Below are positions 17,970 through 28,394 of a stretch of 64,000 nt of DNA, piece by piece (positions within the stretch are counted from its first letter, which is position 1; each line of letters opens with the position of its first letter). Origin of the DNA: JAXGZG01 sp040771825 (lineage in GTDB: Bacteria > Bacillota > Sulfobacillia > Fermentithermobacillales > Fermentithermobacillaceae); the NCBI GenBank assembly GCA_040771825.1, contig JAXGZG010000001.1:372001-436000 (forward strand), given 5' to 3'. The position numbers and the translations under genes were made by a program. The notes beneath the pieces were generated by a model, which saw nothing but the letters and a program-made list of their open reading frames with translations, was not told the DNA's origin and ran no database searches.

Positions 17970-18554
17970 TCTTAAACCTCCTTTGCATTCAGTAATTCTT
18001 CGACTTTGCGTTCTTCCGATTCCATCTCCGCCAACACACGCCGGTGACATTGAAATCTGTGGTTCTTGTGTGCATTTCGTGCTTTTGATGCATCTGGCGC
18101 TCTTGGCGCTGATTGCGTGTGTCGCATTTCCTATGGCCTGGCTGTCTCCTTCTGTGCACCGCGCTGTAGCCAATGCTAGCTGTATTTCATTGATCGGAGA
18201 CGAATTGGCTTGTGGGTCTATACCCATATCTCATTATATGCGGTTATGGGTGAATGTCAACAAGTTTGCGACCTGAGTTTGCTACCTGAGCTCAGGTTGG
18301 GCCTGCGACCTAGGTCCAGGAGCACAACTGGCCCCGGATTTTGCGGAACCAGCCGAACCATCGGCCAGAGGGCGCTACCTGGTGAAACCGTCGATACCAG
18401 CGGTGGGGGGGAACGTTTGGCGGAATTATTGAGGCCATCGGTTAGGGGGACAATGCCTAGTAGAACTTGAAGATGACGTATGAGAGGAGTTTTTAGTTCC
18501 CGAGTCGAACCTTCTCCAGAGCCAACAACAAGTTTCCTTTAGGAGGGATTACAT
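17970..18554. other. Divergent intergenic region
   Basis: No convincing gene lies in these 585 bases between the divergent DUF5320 and pepF genes. It contains the inverted repeat ACCCATA (18222-18228) / TATGGGT (18245-18251) and the short palindromes CCTGAGCTCAGG and GACCTAGGTC near 18280-18320. Promoters for both directions presumably lie here; I cannot place them confidently. Confidence 0.5.
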
Positions 18555-20354
18555 ATGCAAGAGCGTCTCACTAGGTCCCAGGTGCCTGTGGAGCGCACAT
18601 GGAACTTGGACTATATCTTTGCCACCGAAGAGGAATGGGAAAGAGAACTTGCCTCTGTTCAGGCTGATATTGGATCGGTGACCAAGTACAAAGGTAGGTT
18701 GGGCGAAAGCGCCAAGTTGTTCCTGGAATGCCTTGAAGCGGCTGAGGCTATCCGGACCCGTTTCCGGAGGGTGATGTCATACGCTTCCATGAAACTTTCG
18801 GCCGATGGGACCGACCCGGCCAACCAAGTAAACGCAGGCCGAGCGGGAGCGGTGGCGGCCAGACTAGGTGCCGAGACTTCCTTCATAAACTCGGAAGCCC
18901 TGGCGCTTCCCGAAGGGACTCTTCAGCGTTATCTCGACCAAGAGCCGGGATTAGAGCCTTTTAGGCGCACCGTCGAGACTTTGATCCGGAACAAGCCCCA
19001 TCAGCTCAGCCCGGAAACTGAAAAGACCCTGGCGTCTCTGCGTGAGGTTCTTGACGCCCCCGCCATGATCTACCGGCGGTCAAGAACGTCGGACATGACT
19101 TTCGACCCCATCGTAGATGGCAAGGGGAACCGCCTGCCCATGTCGTTCCCTCTGTATGAGGACTCATACGAACGTTCAGCCGACCCGGTCTTGCGGCGGA
19201 ACGCTTACGCTTCATTCACCAAGGGGCTGAGGGCATACCAGAACACCTACGGCGCCGCGTGGGGCACTGATGTCAAAAGGCATGTCATTGAGGCCAAGTT
19301 GCGGGGTTTCCCGTCGGCAACCCACATGGTGCTTCACGGGCAGGAAGTCCCCCTTGAGGTGTACAACAACATTCATGATGTCATCCTGAAAGAACTCGCG
19401 CCCCACATGCGAAAGTACGCGCAACTTCGGAAGAAGGTCCTTGGCCTCGACAAACTGCTGTATTGCGATATCGAGGCGCCTCTTGATCCCGATTTCGGTC
19501 CCAAGACGACCTTTGAAGAGGGAGCCAAGATAATCCTCGACGGGATCTCGGTCCTTGGCCCGGAATATGCCGCCATTATCAAGGAAGGGCTTGAGAATCG
19601 CTGGATTGACCTAGCTGAGAACATAGGAAAAGACAGCGGCGCCTACTGCAACCCGGTTCCAGGAGTGCACCCTTACGTGTTCATAACGTGGGCCGACAAC
19701 ATGCGGAGCGTTCTCATGCTGAGTCACGAGTTGGGCCACGCGGGGCACGGCGTCCTCTCATTGAAATATCAGCGTCCGTCGAACTCCCTGTCAGGGTCGT
19801 TCTTTGTGGAGGCGCCTTCCACCATTAACGAGCTTCTGGTGGGTAACAAGGTTCTCTCTAAGACCACAGATCAGAGGATGCGCCGCTGGATAATCATGCA
19901 GTTCCTGACCACATATCACCACAACTTCGTGCGCCACCTCATTGAGGGCGAGCTTCAGCGCCGAACCTGGGCAATGGCAGAGAAAGGGCAGCCTATAACC
20001 GCTTCCTTGCTGAACAAGGTCCAGGGCGAGATCCTCGATGAGTTCTGGGGCGGCGAAGTGGAGATCGACGAGGGCGCTCGCCTCACCTGGATGCGGCAGC
20101 ATCACTACTACATGACTCTTTACTCGTACACCTACTCGGCGGGCCTGACCGTGGGTACCGCGGTAACCAAGGCCATTCTCAAGGAAGGGCAGCCTGTGGT
20201 GGATCGCTGGCTCAACGTGCTCAAGGCCGGCTCTACCAAGCCGCCTTTGGAGCTTGCCAAGATGGCTGGGGTGGACATGACGAATCCCGATACCATCCGC
20301 GAGGCCGTGGCTTACGTTGGTGAACTTGTGGATGAGGTTGTGAGAAGCTACTAG
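18555..20354 (+). CDS. pepF: Oligoendopeptidase F (M3B)
   Basis: A 599-residue zinc endopeptidase of family M3, full length. The N-terminal oligopeptidase F domain (about 110-180) precedes the catalytic domain with SHELGHAGHG (HExxH near residue 391) and the third ligand region FVEAPSTINELL. It cuts short peptides in the cytoplasm. AGGAGG precedes the ATG by about 9 bases. Single-gene unit followed by a GC-rich hairpin. Confidence 0.93.
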   Translation: MQERLTRSQVPVERTWNLDYIFATEEEWERELASVQADIGSVTKYKGRLGESAKLFLECLEAAEAIRTRFRRVMSYASMKLSADGTDPANQVNAGRAGAVAARLGAETSFINSEALALPEGTLQRYLDQEPGLEPFRRTVETLIRNKPHQLSPETEKTLASLREVLDAPAMIYRRSRTSDMTFDPIVDGKGNRLPMSFPLYEDSYERSADPVLRRNAYASFTKGLRAYQNTYGAAWGTDVKRHVIEAKLRGFPSATHMVLHGQEVPLEVYNNIHDVILKELAPHMRKYAQLRKKVLGLDKLLYCDIEAPLDPDFGPKTTFEEGAKIILDGISVLGPEYAAIIKEGLENRWIDLAENIGKDSGAYCNPVPGVHPYVFITWADNMRSVLMLSHELGHAGHGVLSLKYQRPSNSLSGSFFVEAPSTINELLVGNKVLSKTTDQRMRRWIIMQFLTTYHHNFVRHLIEGELQRRTWAMAEKGQPITASLLNKVQGEILDEFWGGEVEIDEGARLTWMRQHHYYMTLYSYTYSAGLTVGTAVTKAILKEGQPVVDRWLNVLKAGSTKPPLELAKMAGVDMTNPDTIREAVAYVGELVDEVVRSY

Positions 20355-20386
20355 AACAGAACGCGGTAGTCAGTCACGCTGATTGG

Positions 20387-20419
20387 CCCGGGGCGTCTTG
20401 GTTAATGAGGCGCCCCGGG
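20387..20419 (+). terminator. GC-rich hairpin after pepF
   Basis: CCCGGGGCGTCT (20387-20398) pairs with AGGCGCCCCGGG (20408-20419) with one G-T style mismatch. No T-run follows, so it is at best a weak or factor-assisted terminator. Confidence 0.4.
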
Positions 20420-20605
20420 GTCCATGGGCAACCTCGCCATTGCGGCCCGAAATCTCAGATGTCCTCTTGGTCTATTGTGGAAGTTGCCTGACCTAGTTCA
20501 GGAGGCAGCAGAACGAGCGGCCACGCCATGAAGGATTTTCCTCCTATGACGATGAACTTCTACGTAGTTTCGCGCAATATTCCAACAATCAGGAGGCCGG
20601 GCGGT

Positions 20606-21658
20606 ATGGCTCATGAATCCCCTCCTATAGTAATCAGCCGAGAGGGCTCGGCTCATAGGGGCAGCGATATTACTCCGATAGGTTTTTGGCGGCTATATCA
20701 GATCCACGGGCTGCTCTTGGAAAACACGTACCCCAACTGCCCATCTATAGCCAAGTACCTGGAAGTGAGCGTCCGGACGGTGGAGAGAGACATCGACCGC
20801 CTCCGAGACCTGTTCATCGCGCCAATCCAATACGATCGAACCCGCAGAGGCTACTACTACGCCGAACCATTCGAACTGCCCCCGGTGCGGCTTGGAGACG
20901 GGGAGGCCATCGCGTTGTTCCTTGGCCAGCGGCTTCTCGCCCAGTGCAAAGGCACGCCCTTTGAAGAGTTCGTGCAGCAAGCCATGGCCAAGATAAGGAT
21001 ATTGCTTCCCCAAAGCGTGGTGGTGGATGTCGAGCGCACCTTGGGCTCAGTCTCATTCCAGGCGGAGCCACTTCGAGGCGAGGAACTGGAGGTAGCTGAC
21101 AGGTATCAACTCCTGGCCAAAGCCATCATCGACCGCAAGTCAGTATTGGTCGAGTACTACACTATGACCAGGGATGAGATCACTCACCGAAAGATCGATC
21201 CTTATCATCTGAGATTCTCAGAAGGTACTTGGTACTGCATCGGCCATTGTCATCACCGCAATACGATCCGGACATTTGCCCTAGACAGGATGCTGCACCT
21301 AGAGGCCATCGAAGATTCCTTCAGCATTCCCGACGATTTCTCGGTAGACGAGTACTTGTCCCATAGCCTCTCTATAGAAAGAGGTGAGCCGCAGAAGGTG
21401 GTCCTGGAGTTCGACAGGGTTCAGGCCGCCTACATTCGGGGCAGGAAGTGGCATCACAGCCAGACCCTAGAAGAACTGCCTGGCGGGGCATTAAGGATGA
21501 CTCTTACGGTGGGAGGGCTTGGGGAGGTCAAACGTTGGGTGACCGGCATGGGGAGTCACGGATGGGTGGTCGAGCCCGAGGAATTGCAGGAGGAGATCGC
21601 AGAGGAGTTGGCCAAAGCCAGGGAGAGGTATCTGCCCGCCAAGGAGCTACGGATCTGA
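20606..21658 (+). CDS. HTH/WYL-domain transcriptional regulator
   Basis: A 350-residue DeoR-like/WYL regulator. The HTH (about 25-80) reads IHGLLLENTYPNCPSIAKYL then VRTVERDIDRLR; a WYL domain (about 180-260) contains KSVLVEYYTM, IDPYHLRFSEGTWYCIGHC and RTFALDRM, and a WCX-type C-terminal extension follows. WYL proteins bind single-stranded nucleic acid or nucleotides and regulate DNA repair or defence genes. The ATG at 20606 has AGGAGG 9 bases upstream; an earlier ATG at 20528 does not. Its target is unknown. Confidence 0.88.
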   Translation: MAHESPPIVISREGSAHRGSDITPIGFWRLYQIHGLLLENTYPNCPSIAKYLEVSVRTVERDIDRLRDLFIAPIQYDRTRRGYYYAEPFELPPVRLGDGEAIALFLGQRLLAQCKGTPFEEFVQQAMAKIRILLPQSVVVDVERTLGSVSFQAEPLRGEELEVADRYQLLAKAIIDRKSVLVEYYTMTRDEITHRKIDPYHLRFSEGTWYCIGHCHHRNTIRTFALDRMLHLEAIEDSFSIPDDFSVDEYLSHSLSIERGEPQKVVLEFDRVQAAYIRGRKWHHSQTLEELPGGALRMTLTVGGLGEVKRWVTGMGSHGWVVEPEELQEEIAEELAKARERYLPAKELRI

Positions 21659-21863
21659 CAACCAAGATGCCTGACTTTCAGCATCGCAGAAACCTCAGAA
21701 TGGGCTCACCTGACCAACTGGACACCGGGACCAACGGATGCACAACGTGGCCGATGCGCAGAGGTTTGGGTTGTTCGAAGGAATGGAGCGGCACCGAAAA
21801 GAAGAACTCCCTCTGAGCGGGCGTGAAATCAACCGTACCGACAAACAACAAAGAGGTGCGACA

Positions 21864-22934
21864 ATGAACACATTAGCAGCCGAGCGCCTGGTAAGAGTCC
21901 GGCAAGCTCTTCTGGAAAATAATCTTGATGGCCTCATTGTGCACGACGCTTCAAATCGTCGTTATCTTTCTGGGTATGAAAGCGTCTATCGCCGTGGCTA
22001 CCTTATTGTCACTTTAGATGAAGCTTTCATTGTGACTTACGAATGCGAAGCGGAGCAGGCCAGGGTGCAAACAAGCGGCATCGAGGTCATTGAGCATGAA
22101 GGCCTTGATCCAGTGGAAACTTTGTCGCAGGTCCTGAAGAGATGCAAGGCCAAAAGGATCGGTGTCGATAGCGATTTCGAACTGAATGTACATATTGGCC
22201 TTTCAGGAAGGGTATCCAACCTTGTTAACGCGTTCGGGTTTATGCACTCCTTTAGAGCAGTTAAGGATACCGCTGATATCGAAGGCTTCCGTTACGCCGC
22301 CAGAAAACACGATGAAGCCTTATCTTATATGGAGACGGTCATACAAGAAGGAGTCACAGATTTCGACATGAGGGTGGAGCTAGATTGCTTCTTGCTCAAG
22401 AATGGCGCTGACGCCTTCACCTTCGAATCTGTCGTGCTATCGGGTGAAAGTGGAGCATTTTCTCACATGCGTCAAGCAAGAAGGTTATGAGAAAAGGTGA
22501 GATTCTACCGTGGTTACAGGAGCCCTGTATGACGGGTGCGATGGTGATGTGTGCCGCACTTACGCTATAGGTTCGGCGACCAAAGAGGAACATGAGTTTT
22601 ACCAGGTCATTCGAGAGGCTCAGATCGCGGCGGTTGCAGCCTGCGTTCCTGGAAAGACCGGCCATGATGTGGATAAGGCGGCACGGGACGTGATTAGCCG
22701 GGCAGGACTGGGAGACCTTTTCATCCACGGCGTTGGCCACGGTCTGTGCGGAGGGCCCAACTTGGGGCCCGGGAACGCCAATGTCATCTAAGCGGGCTTC
22801 CAGGCCTTCGTCGGCGAATGCTCGTATACAAAATAGGTTGGGGCGGTATGAGGGTTGAAGACAACATCCTCATAACTGAATCCGGACCAGAGCGCCTTAC
22901 AAAATACGGTGGTCAGGAAATCGTGATTCTGTAA
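21864..22934 (+). pseudogene. Broken M24 (Xaa-Pro aminopeptidase-like) gene
   Basis: The first 208 codons give an intact N-terminal creatinase-like domain and the start of the catalytic domain (VVLSGESGAFSHM), ending at a TGA near 22490. The match resumes in another frame from about 22500 (LYDGCDGDVCRTYAIG, FIHGVGHGLCGG), stops at 22789, and returns in a third frame near 22820 (IGWGGMRVEDNILITESGPE). At least two frameshifts and a stop mean it cannot make a whole enzyme; several catalytic residues are also altered. AGAGGTG precedes the ATG at 21864. It lies beside a decayed IS element. Confidence 0.85.
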
Positions 22935-23053
22935 GGTTTTTGGACGAGGGAGCCGTATGGAAGCTTCGTGACAACGTTGCGGGGCTTATCGTACGTCAAG
23001 ATATAGACCTTTTCAAAGCCGACTAAATTCCAGAGTCTGTCAAGTAGATGTGG

Positions 23054-24553
23054 GTGAGAAGCCACGTTCCCTAAGCACTTGGAAAATTTAGGTCACCGGA
23101 ATCCCTTGATTCGCAATGTTGTTGAACAGGCGGGACAGTCCCCCGGAAGCCGTTGTGCCGGCCTGCATAACCGGGGTCTTTGCCTTGGTGACACCCGTTA
23201 TCCCTTCTGCAACTTGGTGGGCCACGGTAGAGCCTTCTTAGTGATCTTAGTGCTGTCCAGTAATTCGTGCACCCTGCTCACGTGTTGTGAATACCGGTCA
23301 AGTTTGCCCTCGAAGTACTTGATTAACGAACAGGTCATCGCCTTAAACCCCGCCACGCCCCAACTCTGACCTCGTTTCTTGAGCTGTTAGAAAACTTGTC
23401 CACGTTCGATTCAGCCCGACCATCCGCGCATCTCGTTTGTGTCGTAACCAAACCTTTGGTCTGACTGTAATCTATGTAGGCTTCCGGCATCTTTTTGATA
23501 CTCCCTGCCAAATCGTCTATTGCAGCTTAGCCGCGCTAAGTCGTCGATGTGCCCTCCATCTTCCTCCTGGCACCTGCAAGTCCTCTAAGCAGAGGGCATC
23601 AATGTCGTTTCTATCGAACGCCCCGAGGCACACGCCAAGTTCGCCGGTCTCGCACAAAAGCCGTCTGAGATCACGCTTAACATGGAAGCGATCCACCTGA
23701 TAAATGGCTTTGGGGAAATAATCGACGCCTGCTCTAATCCAACTCGCCCTATCGCCGTTAATCACCACCATGACGTTCTCGTCTATGTCATAACAGCTGT
23801 AAAGGTGACGACTTGCCTCTTCCCAGAAATCTTTGGAATCCGGTCAAGATAGTGGGTACATTCAAGCGCTCACCTTCATTGCTGCCAGGAAATCTGGCCC
23901 GCCATCGCTTCGTGGCTGACCACCATCTTCGTTTCCCTGCTTTTCTTCCATACTCCCTTTGCATTGAACACCAGTAACCGTCGGCTTCAACAAAAAGAAC
24001 TGGGACTTTCTTTTGTCCCTTGGGCCTTTTCGCGCTTCTCTTCCTCCCTCTTTGTCTATCAATTCGCCCAAACGCAGGATTGGCTGCGCCTTTAGCCCCA
24101 AAACGACTGGCCACCTGGTGGCGCCGTAAAGGCGCTTAAGGCTTTCCTTGGCCACTGGTAAGAAGAGCCCCAACACCGCCATCGCAGCCGCAGGAACAAG
24201 ACGGGGCTTACCCTGCCTACTTCAATGCCCAAAGCCTCATCGGCAAACGTATTTCCCCTTCTCTTTGTCAGATAGTACCGCCGTCGGTATCTAACGTCAC
24301 CCATCAGCGTCGCCACACACCCAGAACGAATATCCTTGACACTCGTAACGCCCCTTTTCCTGTTCTCAAATATCGCTTCATCCAACTCCGCTAGAGCTTG
24401 GCATATTACCTCGCAAAACGTCTCCTGCATTTTGCAGAATACCAGCTCTAAATCGCGGAAGAAATCCTAATGTCTGTCGAAGTTCTTGCACTGCGAGAAG
24501 CCCCTTTGTGTTTGGCCTGCAAAACTTAACACTTCAAGGTTATGGCTTCTCGC
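23054..24553 (-). mobile_element. Decayed ISLre2-family (UPF0236) insertion sequence
   Basis: A remnant of about 1.5 kb. Imperfect terminal inverted repeats are visible: GTGAGAAGCCA at 23054 on the + strand and GCGAGAAGCCA reading inward from 24553 on the - strand, with partial agreement for another 15 bases. Length and ends fit the ISLre2 family. I cannot identify a target duplication because the exact ends are blurred. Confidence 0.7.
23088..24430 (-). pseudogene. UPF0236 transposase pseudogene
   Basis: Pieces of one transposase appear in order but in changing frames: N-terminal DEAIFENRKRG with VATLMGDVRYRRRYY (from 24430), KKVPVLFVEADGYWCSMQRE (near 23990), VVINGDRASWIRAGVDYFP and IYQVDRFHVKRDL (near 23700), GKLDRYSQHVSRV (near 23300) and TASGGLSRLFNNIANQG (ending at the TAA at 23088). 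These are hallmark blocks of UPF0236/ISLre2 transposases. At least three frameshifts are required, so it is inactive. Confidence 0.82.
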
Positions 24554-24626
24554 CTTCTTTTTTCCCTCAACTACCCACAAAGATCTTACTCATACTAAAT
24601 TCCAGCATACTAGGGAAGTGAGACAA

Positions 24627-25858
24627 GTGACTCTCGCAAGTTACGACGTTGACGTTATTCGACGAAGGTTTCGGCATTGTCTCGCCTACAAAACGGAAGA
24701 CCGGTTGCATACCTAGATGGGCCAGGGGGATCTCAGGCGGTGGATTCCGCCATTGGGGCGATGGCAGCCTATTTGTCGGATGGTTCAGCCAATCTGCACG
24801 GAGCATTTGCCACCAGTGTGGAGACAGAATCCATGATAGAAATGGCCCGGGAGGCCGTGGCGGACCTGATAGGAGGGTCGTACCACGAAATTGTATTCGG
24901 CGCCAATATGACCACACTGTGTTTCGCTATTTCACGGGCAATGAGCCGCCATTGGCAGGCCGGGGACGAAGTTGTGGTTACACAGATGGACCATCGTGCC
25001 AATGTGGATCCATGGATTTCCGCGGCCGCGGAGCGTGGCGCGTGTGTAAGGTGGATTACCGTCAATGCCGAAACACTTACGCTTAATCTAGAGGAGCTAC
25101 CCCAGGTCCTAAATGAGCGCACGAGGCTGGTGGCAGTAGGTCTTGCGTCTAACGCGGTTGGAACCGTGAACGATGTGAAATCCGTTGCCAGGGCCGCACA
25201 CAGTATAGGCGCCAAAGTAGTTGTTGATGCTGTTCACGCCGTTCCACACTTTTTTGTGGATAGGCGGGAACTAGGTGCAGATATTCTCCTATGTTCTGCA
25301 TACAAGTTTTTCGGACCTCACGTGGGCGTAATGGCCATTGATGAAGGAACCCTGGGCAATCTGTCACCCTACAAGGTGATGCCGGCGCCAGAGTATGCAC
25401 CTGACAAGTACGAAACGGGGACTCAGAATCACGAAGGCATAGCCGGAGTGCAAGCCGCAATCGAGTTCTTAGCTTGGCTCGGTTCGGGCCAAACTCGGAG
25501 GGCCAGGATTGAGTCGGCTTTCTCTAAGATCGAGGAGTACGAGGACAAACTTGCGTGCATGGCCAGGGGCCACTTGTCCAGAATGAGCGGAGTCAGGCTA
25601 TACGCTGCGCCTCCCGGCGTCCCCAAAACCCCCACAATTGCCTTTCAGGTGGAAAACTTGCATCCAGAGGAAGTCTGCCGTTTCATGGCACAGCGTGGAA
25701 TCTTCGTGGCAAGCGGCGATTTCTACGCATCCACCCTTTCCCAAGTTACCGGCGTTGCCACTTCTGGGGGGTGGGTTAGGATCGGGTTTGCGCCGTACAC
25801 TACTGAGGAGGAGATTGTGCGGTTTTTAGACGCTCTCGAAAGCATTCGAGGCAAATAG
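24627..25858 (+). CDS. Class V aminotransferase / cysteine desulfurase-like, one-base frameshift near the start
   Basis: The main frame (from 24677) encodes a PLP enzyme of the SufS/CsdA-like aminotransferase V family, with YLDGPGGSQ, HRANVDPW, VVVDAVHAVPH and the PLP lysine in SAYKFFGPHVG. The natural N-terminus is in another frame: a GTG at 24627 begins TLASYDVDVIRRRF, then TTTCGGCATTG. Adding one C (TTTCCGGCATTG) joins the frames as RRRFPALSRLQNGRPVAYLDG, the usual family sequence. So about 410 residues were intended, with a single-base deletion near 24672; it could be a sequencing error or a new mutation. The cysteine of true desulfurases is not evident (ASGDFYAS in that region). Confidence 0.8.
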
Positions 25859-25926
25859 ACTAGAGCGCCAAAGGACATAGAAATGTTCCGCGCCCAAGGC
25901 ACGAGAAAAAGTCATGGACTAGATAT

Positions 25927-26787
25927 CTAATATTCGATGGGCCTAACACATATCCCGACTGTTCCCGGCCCTGTATGCACGCCGATAACGGGCCCGACCT
26001 TGAAGAGCTTAGGTTCTTCCGCAACGTTCAGTGTTTCTTGGGCAAGCTCGCATAAAATATCGGCGTATTCCTGTCCTTGTCCGTGGCCTACCGCTATAGA
26101 TACCTTTTGTCTCCGGTATCTGCTCACGAGGAATTCGGAAATCCCGCGTATGGCTTGCCTGAGGCCCCGGCTTTTGCCGGCAGGGACGTATATTCCGTCC
26201 TCCACGCGGACAACCGGTTTGATCCCCAGTATGCTCCCCATAAGACTCTGGACCCTTCCGATGCGGCCGCCTTTGTATAGGTACTCCATGGTGTCTAAAG
26301 TGAAGAGGAGCTCTATCTTGTCCCGAAGTCGTGATACTCGGGATAATATGTCCATAGCCCCTAAACCGTCTCTGGCAAGCCGCAAGGCCTCCTGCACCTG
26401 GAACGTCAGGCCGTAGGATATGAATTTTGAGTCCACAACGTGGATTTTGTCTTTGGCGAGGCTCTCGGCAGCACGCTTGGCAGCTTCCACTGTGCTACTC
26501 AGCCCCCCCGATATATGAAAGGACAAGATGCTCGTGTGCGTGCCCAGGAGCCGCTCGTAGACCTCTTTGAACTTCTCGGGCGAGGGCTGTGAAGTCTTAG
26601 GCAGCTCGCTAGATTCTTTGAGCATGGGGTAGAAGGATTCTGGGGTGATGTCGATGCCATCCTGGTATGCCTTCCCTCCATGGGTCACGTAGAGGGGGAT
26701 TACAGTCACGCCTATTTCGTCTGCGACATGCCGAGCCAGGTCACTAGTGCTGTCAGTTACAATAGCGGTGCTAGACATCGTCACCAT
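25927..26787 (-). CDS. DegV family fatty-acid-binding protein
   Basis: A 286-residue DegV protein (FakB-like). It shows IVTDSTSDL at the N-terminus, TSQPSPEKF, HISGGLSSTVEAA and the C-terminal RIGRVQSLMGSILGIKPV. Such proteins bind a fatty acid and present it to the FakA kinase in Bacillota. The start is uncertain between 26787 and 26778, as AAAGGGG lies 3 and 12 bases before these ATGs. It converges on the aminotransferase gene; no fakA is nearby. Confidence 0.92.
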   Translation of the reverse strand: MVTMSSTAIVTDSTSDLARHVADEIGVTVIPLYVTHGGKAYQDGIDITPESFYPMLKESSELPKTSQPSPEKFKEVYERLLGTHTSILSFHISGGLSSTVEAAKRAAESLAKDKIHVVDSKFISYGLTFQVQEALRLARDGLGAMDILSRVSRLRDKIELLFTLDTMEYLYKGGRIGRVQSLMGSILGIKPVVRVEDGIYVPAGKSRGLRQAIRGISEFLVSRYRRQKVSIAVGHGQGQEYADILCELAQETLNVAEEPKLFKVGPVIGVHTGPGTVGICVRPIEY

Positions 26788-27206
26788 CTACCCCTTTTGT
26801 TTGCGATCATGCTGCTATCGTATAGCGGGAAGCCAAGGATGTCCACACTAACGCTTCGCTTTTGAGTCATTGGGAAATTGGCGCTGTTTTGGGGGTCTTG
26901 ACATCAACTCAACGGGGTCGGGGGTCAGAAGCCCCGTGTGTTAGGCAACGTCATTCACGGATGATTGAGCCTCGGCAACTACGGCAGGAGATCCCAGAGG
27001 AGTCGGAGAAAGCGGGGGAGAGCCGCCGAGAACCCGACGGCACAGGCTACTTAGCCTTTTTGGGTGCGTTTTCCGGGGCTTTGGAGTTCGTTGGCAGAGA
27101 CTTTCGGTATTTTGCGTGCGTTGCCCCTGTTTAGATAGTCCAGAACAGTCGATGAATCTTAAGAGCCTGTCTACGGCAATTCCGGTACTGGACCCACTAT
27201 GCGGCC
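26788..27206. other. Intergenic region before the defence island
   Basis: About 420 bases between divergent degV and nurA. An open frame of 90 codons at 26862 lacks a ribosome site and resembles nothing I recognise, so I do not call it. The nurA promoter should lie here but no clear -35/-10 pair stands out. Confidence 0.4.
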
Positions 27207-28394
27207 GTGGTACATGGCAGTAAGGTGCTGAACTGGGGGTTAGAGACCGTGTTTTCGCCGGATGAGATCGTTAGGCTTCGCCAAGCAATTGCCGAGAGGA
27301 CCAGGGCAGACGCTAGGTTTTTGGATGCGCTGCGTGAGGAAGTCTGTAGCCTCAGACCCGCAGTGAGGACTATTAGGCCGCGGTCTGCCACTTCGGTGTC
27401 TCTTGTGGCCAGTGACGGCGGCAATAATATGGTGGACTTCGACCCATTCTGTATGACCGTGGTGCGAATCGTTGATTCCTACGGCAAGGAACTCCTCACA
27501 GAAGTTGTCTCATCTGGCACTGACCCTGCAGAGATAGGCCGGGCCCAGTTTCATGCTGATGGTTCTGCTGCTACTGCTCTTGGGGTCATGATGCACGACC
27601 TGGGAGTACGAGAATTACACAGGCTCAGCTGGATGATCCCACCATCGGAGAAGGTTTCCCAAGATCCCGCCGGCGTAGACCCAAACTGGGTGCAGGCGTT
27701 TCGGGAGATAGCGGAGTGGGCTGTTCTTTATGACCTCATTTGTCACAACGACTTCGGCACCGATACACTTGTGGTTTTCGACGGCCTTCTTCGGAGCAAA
27801 GTGTTCCGGGGTGACCTTTTCATCAGGTGGCGAGAACTCGTATGGCAAGCTATTGAGAGGACCTACAGGGAGCACAAGCGCACTATCTATCTTATTGGCT
27901 TGGCTAAGCGCAGCAAAGTAATAGACAAGTACAACCTCGCCATGTCTACCGAGCGTCTGTTTCCCTCAGGGGAGTCGTATTATGTAAGAATTCCTCGAGA
28001 GATGGAACGAACAGCATATACGTGGCCCGAGTACGCCCGAGGGCCCGAAGCCCGAAAGGATCCCGGCGAAGTTGCGGGAGATTTGTACTTTGTCCGCTTC
28101 GGCACTAGAAGCGGTGATCCGATATGGCCGGTGGATATATTCAGCCCCCAAAGCAACAAGGAAAGCGCGATCTTCGGGCTTCTTCTGTCAGACGCTATCG
28201 ACGGCTTTCCCATCCCGTACTATCCCCGTTGCTTGCAGAGGGCCCATGAACATGCGCAGCTAGGCGGTTTCGACTTTGACCTTTTGCAGGATAGCATCTA
28301 CAGCTCCATCGCCGAGATCGTGCCCGAGAATCGGAGAAGCGTTGTTGACGAGATCCGAATGAGGTCGGATGTTTTGTCCAGGAGGTACAGGTGA
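27207..28394 (+). CDS. nurA: NurA-domain nuclease
   Basis: A 395-residue NurA-type protein. The first acidic motif is VASDGGNN (about 70), the second VVFDGLLRSK (about 188), with later family-like pieces YLIGLAKRSKV and YYVRIPREMERTAY. NurA is a Mn-dependent 5'-3' exonuclease and endonuclease that works as a dimer on a HerA hexamer for end resection. The stop overlaps the herA start by one base, confirming the pair. The GTG at 27207 has no good ribosome site, so the start is uncertain. Bacterial NurA-HerA pairs are often found in defence islands, as here. Confidence 0.85.
   Translation: MVHGSKVLNWGLETVFSPDEIVRLRQAIAERTRADARFLDALREEVCSLRPAVRTIRPRSATSVSLVASDGGNNMVDFDPFCMTVVRIVDSYGKELLTEVVSSGTDPAEIGRAQFHADGSAATALGVMMHDLGVRELHRLSWMIPPSEKVSQDPAGVDPNWVQAFREIAEWAVLYDLICHNDFGTDTLVVFDGLLRSKVFRGDLFIRWRELVWQAIERTYREHKRTIYLIGLAKRSKVIDKYNLAMSTERLFPSGESYYVRIPREMERTAYTWPEYARGPEARKDPGEVAGDLYFVRFGTRSGDPIWPVDIFSPQSNKESAIFGLLLSDAIDGFPIPYYPRCLQRAHEHAQLGGFDFDLLQDSIYSSIAEIVPENRRSVVDEIRMRSDVLSRRYR

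Noticed and set aside
18210..18470. Open frame of 86 codons before pepF
   Set aside because: Low-quality composition, no ribosome site, lies in a divergent promoter region.
26862..27134. Open frame of 90 codons upstream of nurA
   Set aside because: No ribosome site and a Glu/Arg-rich sequence matching nothing I recognise.
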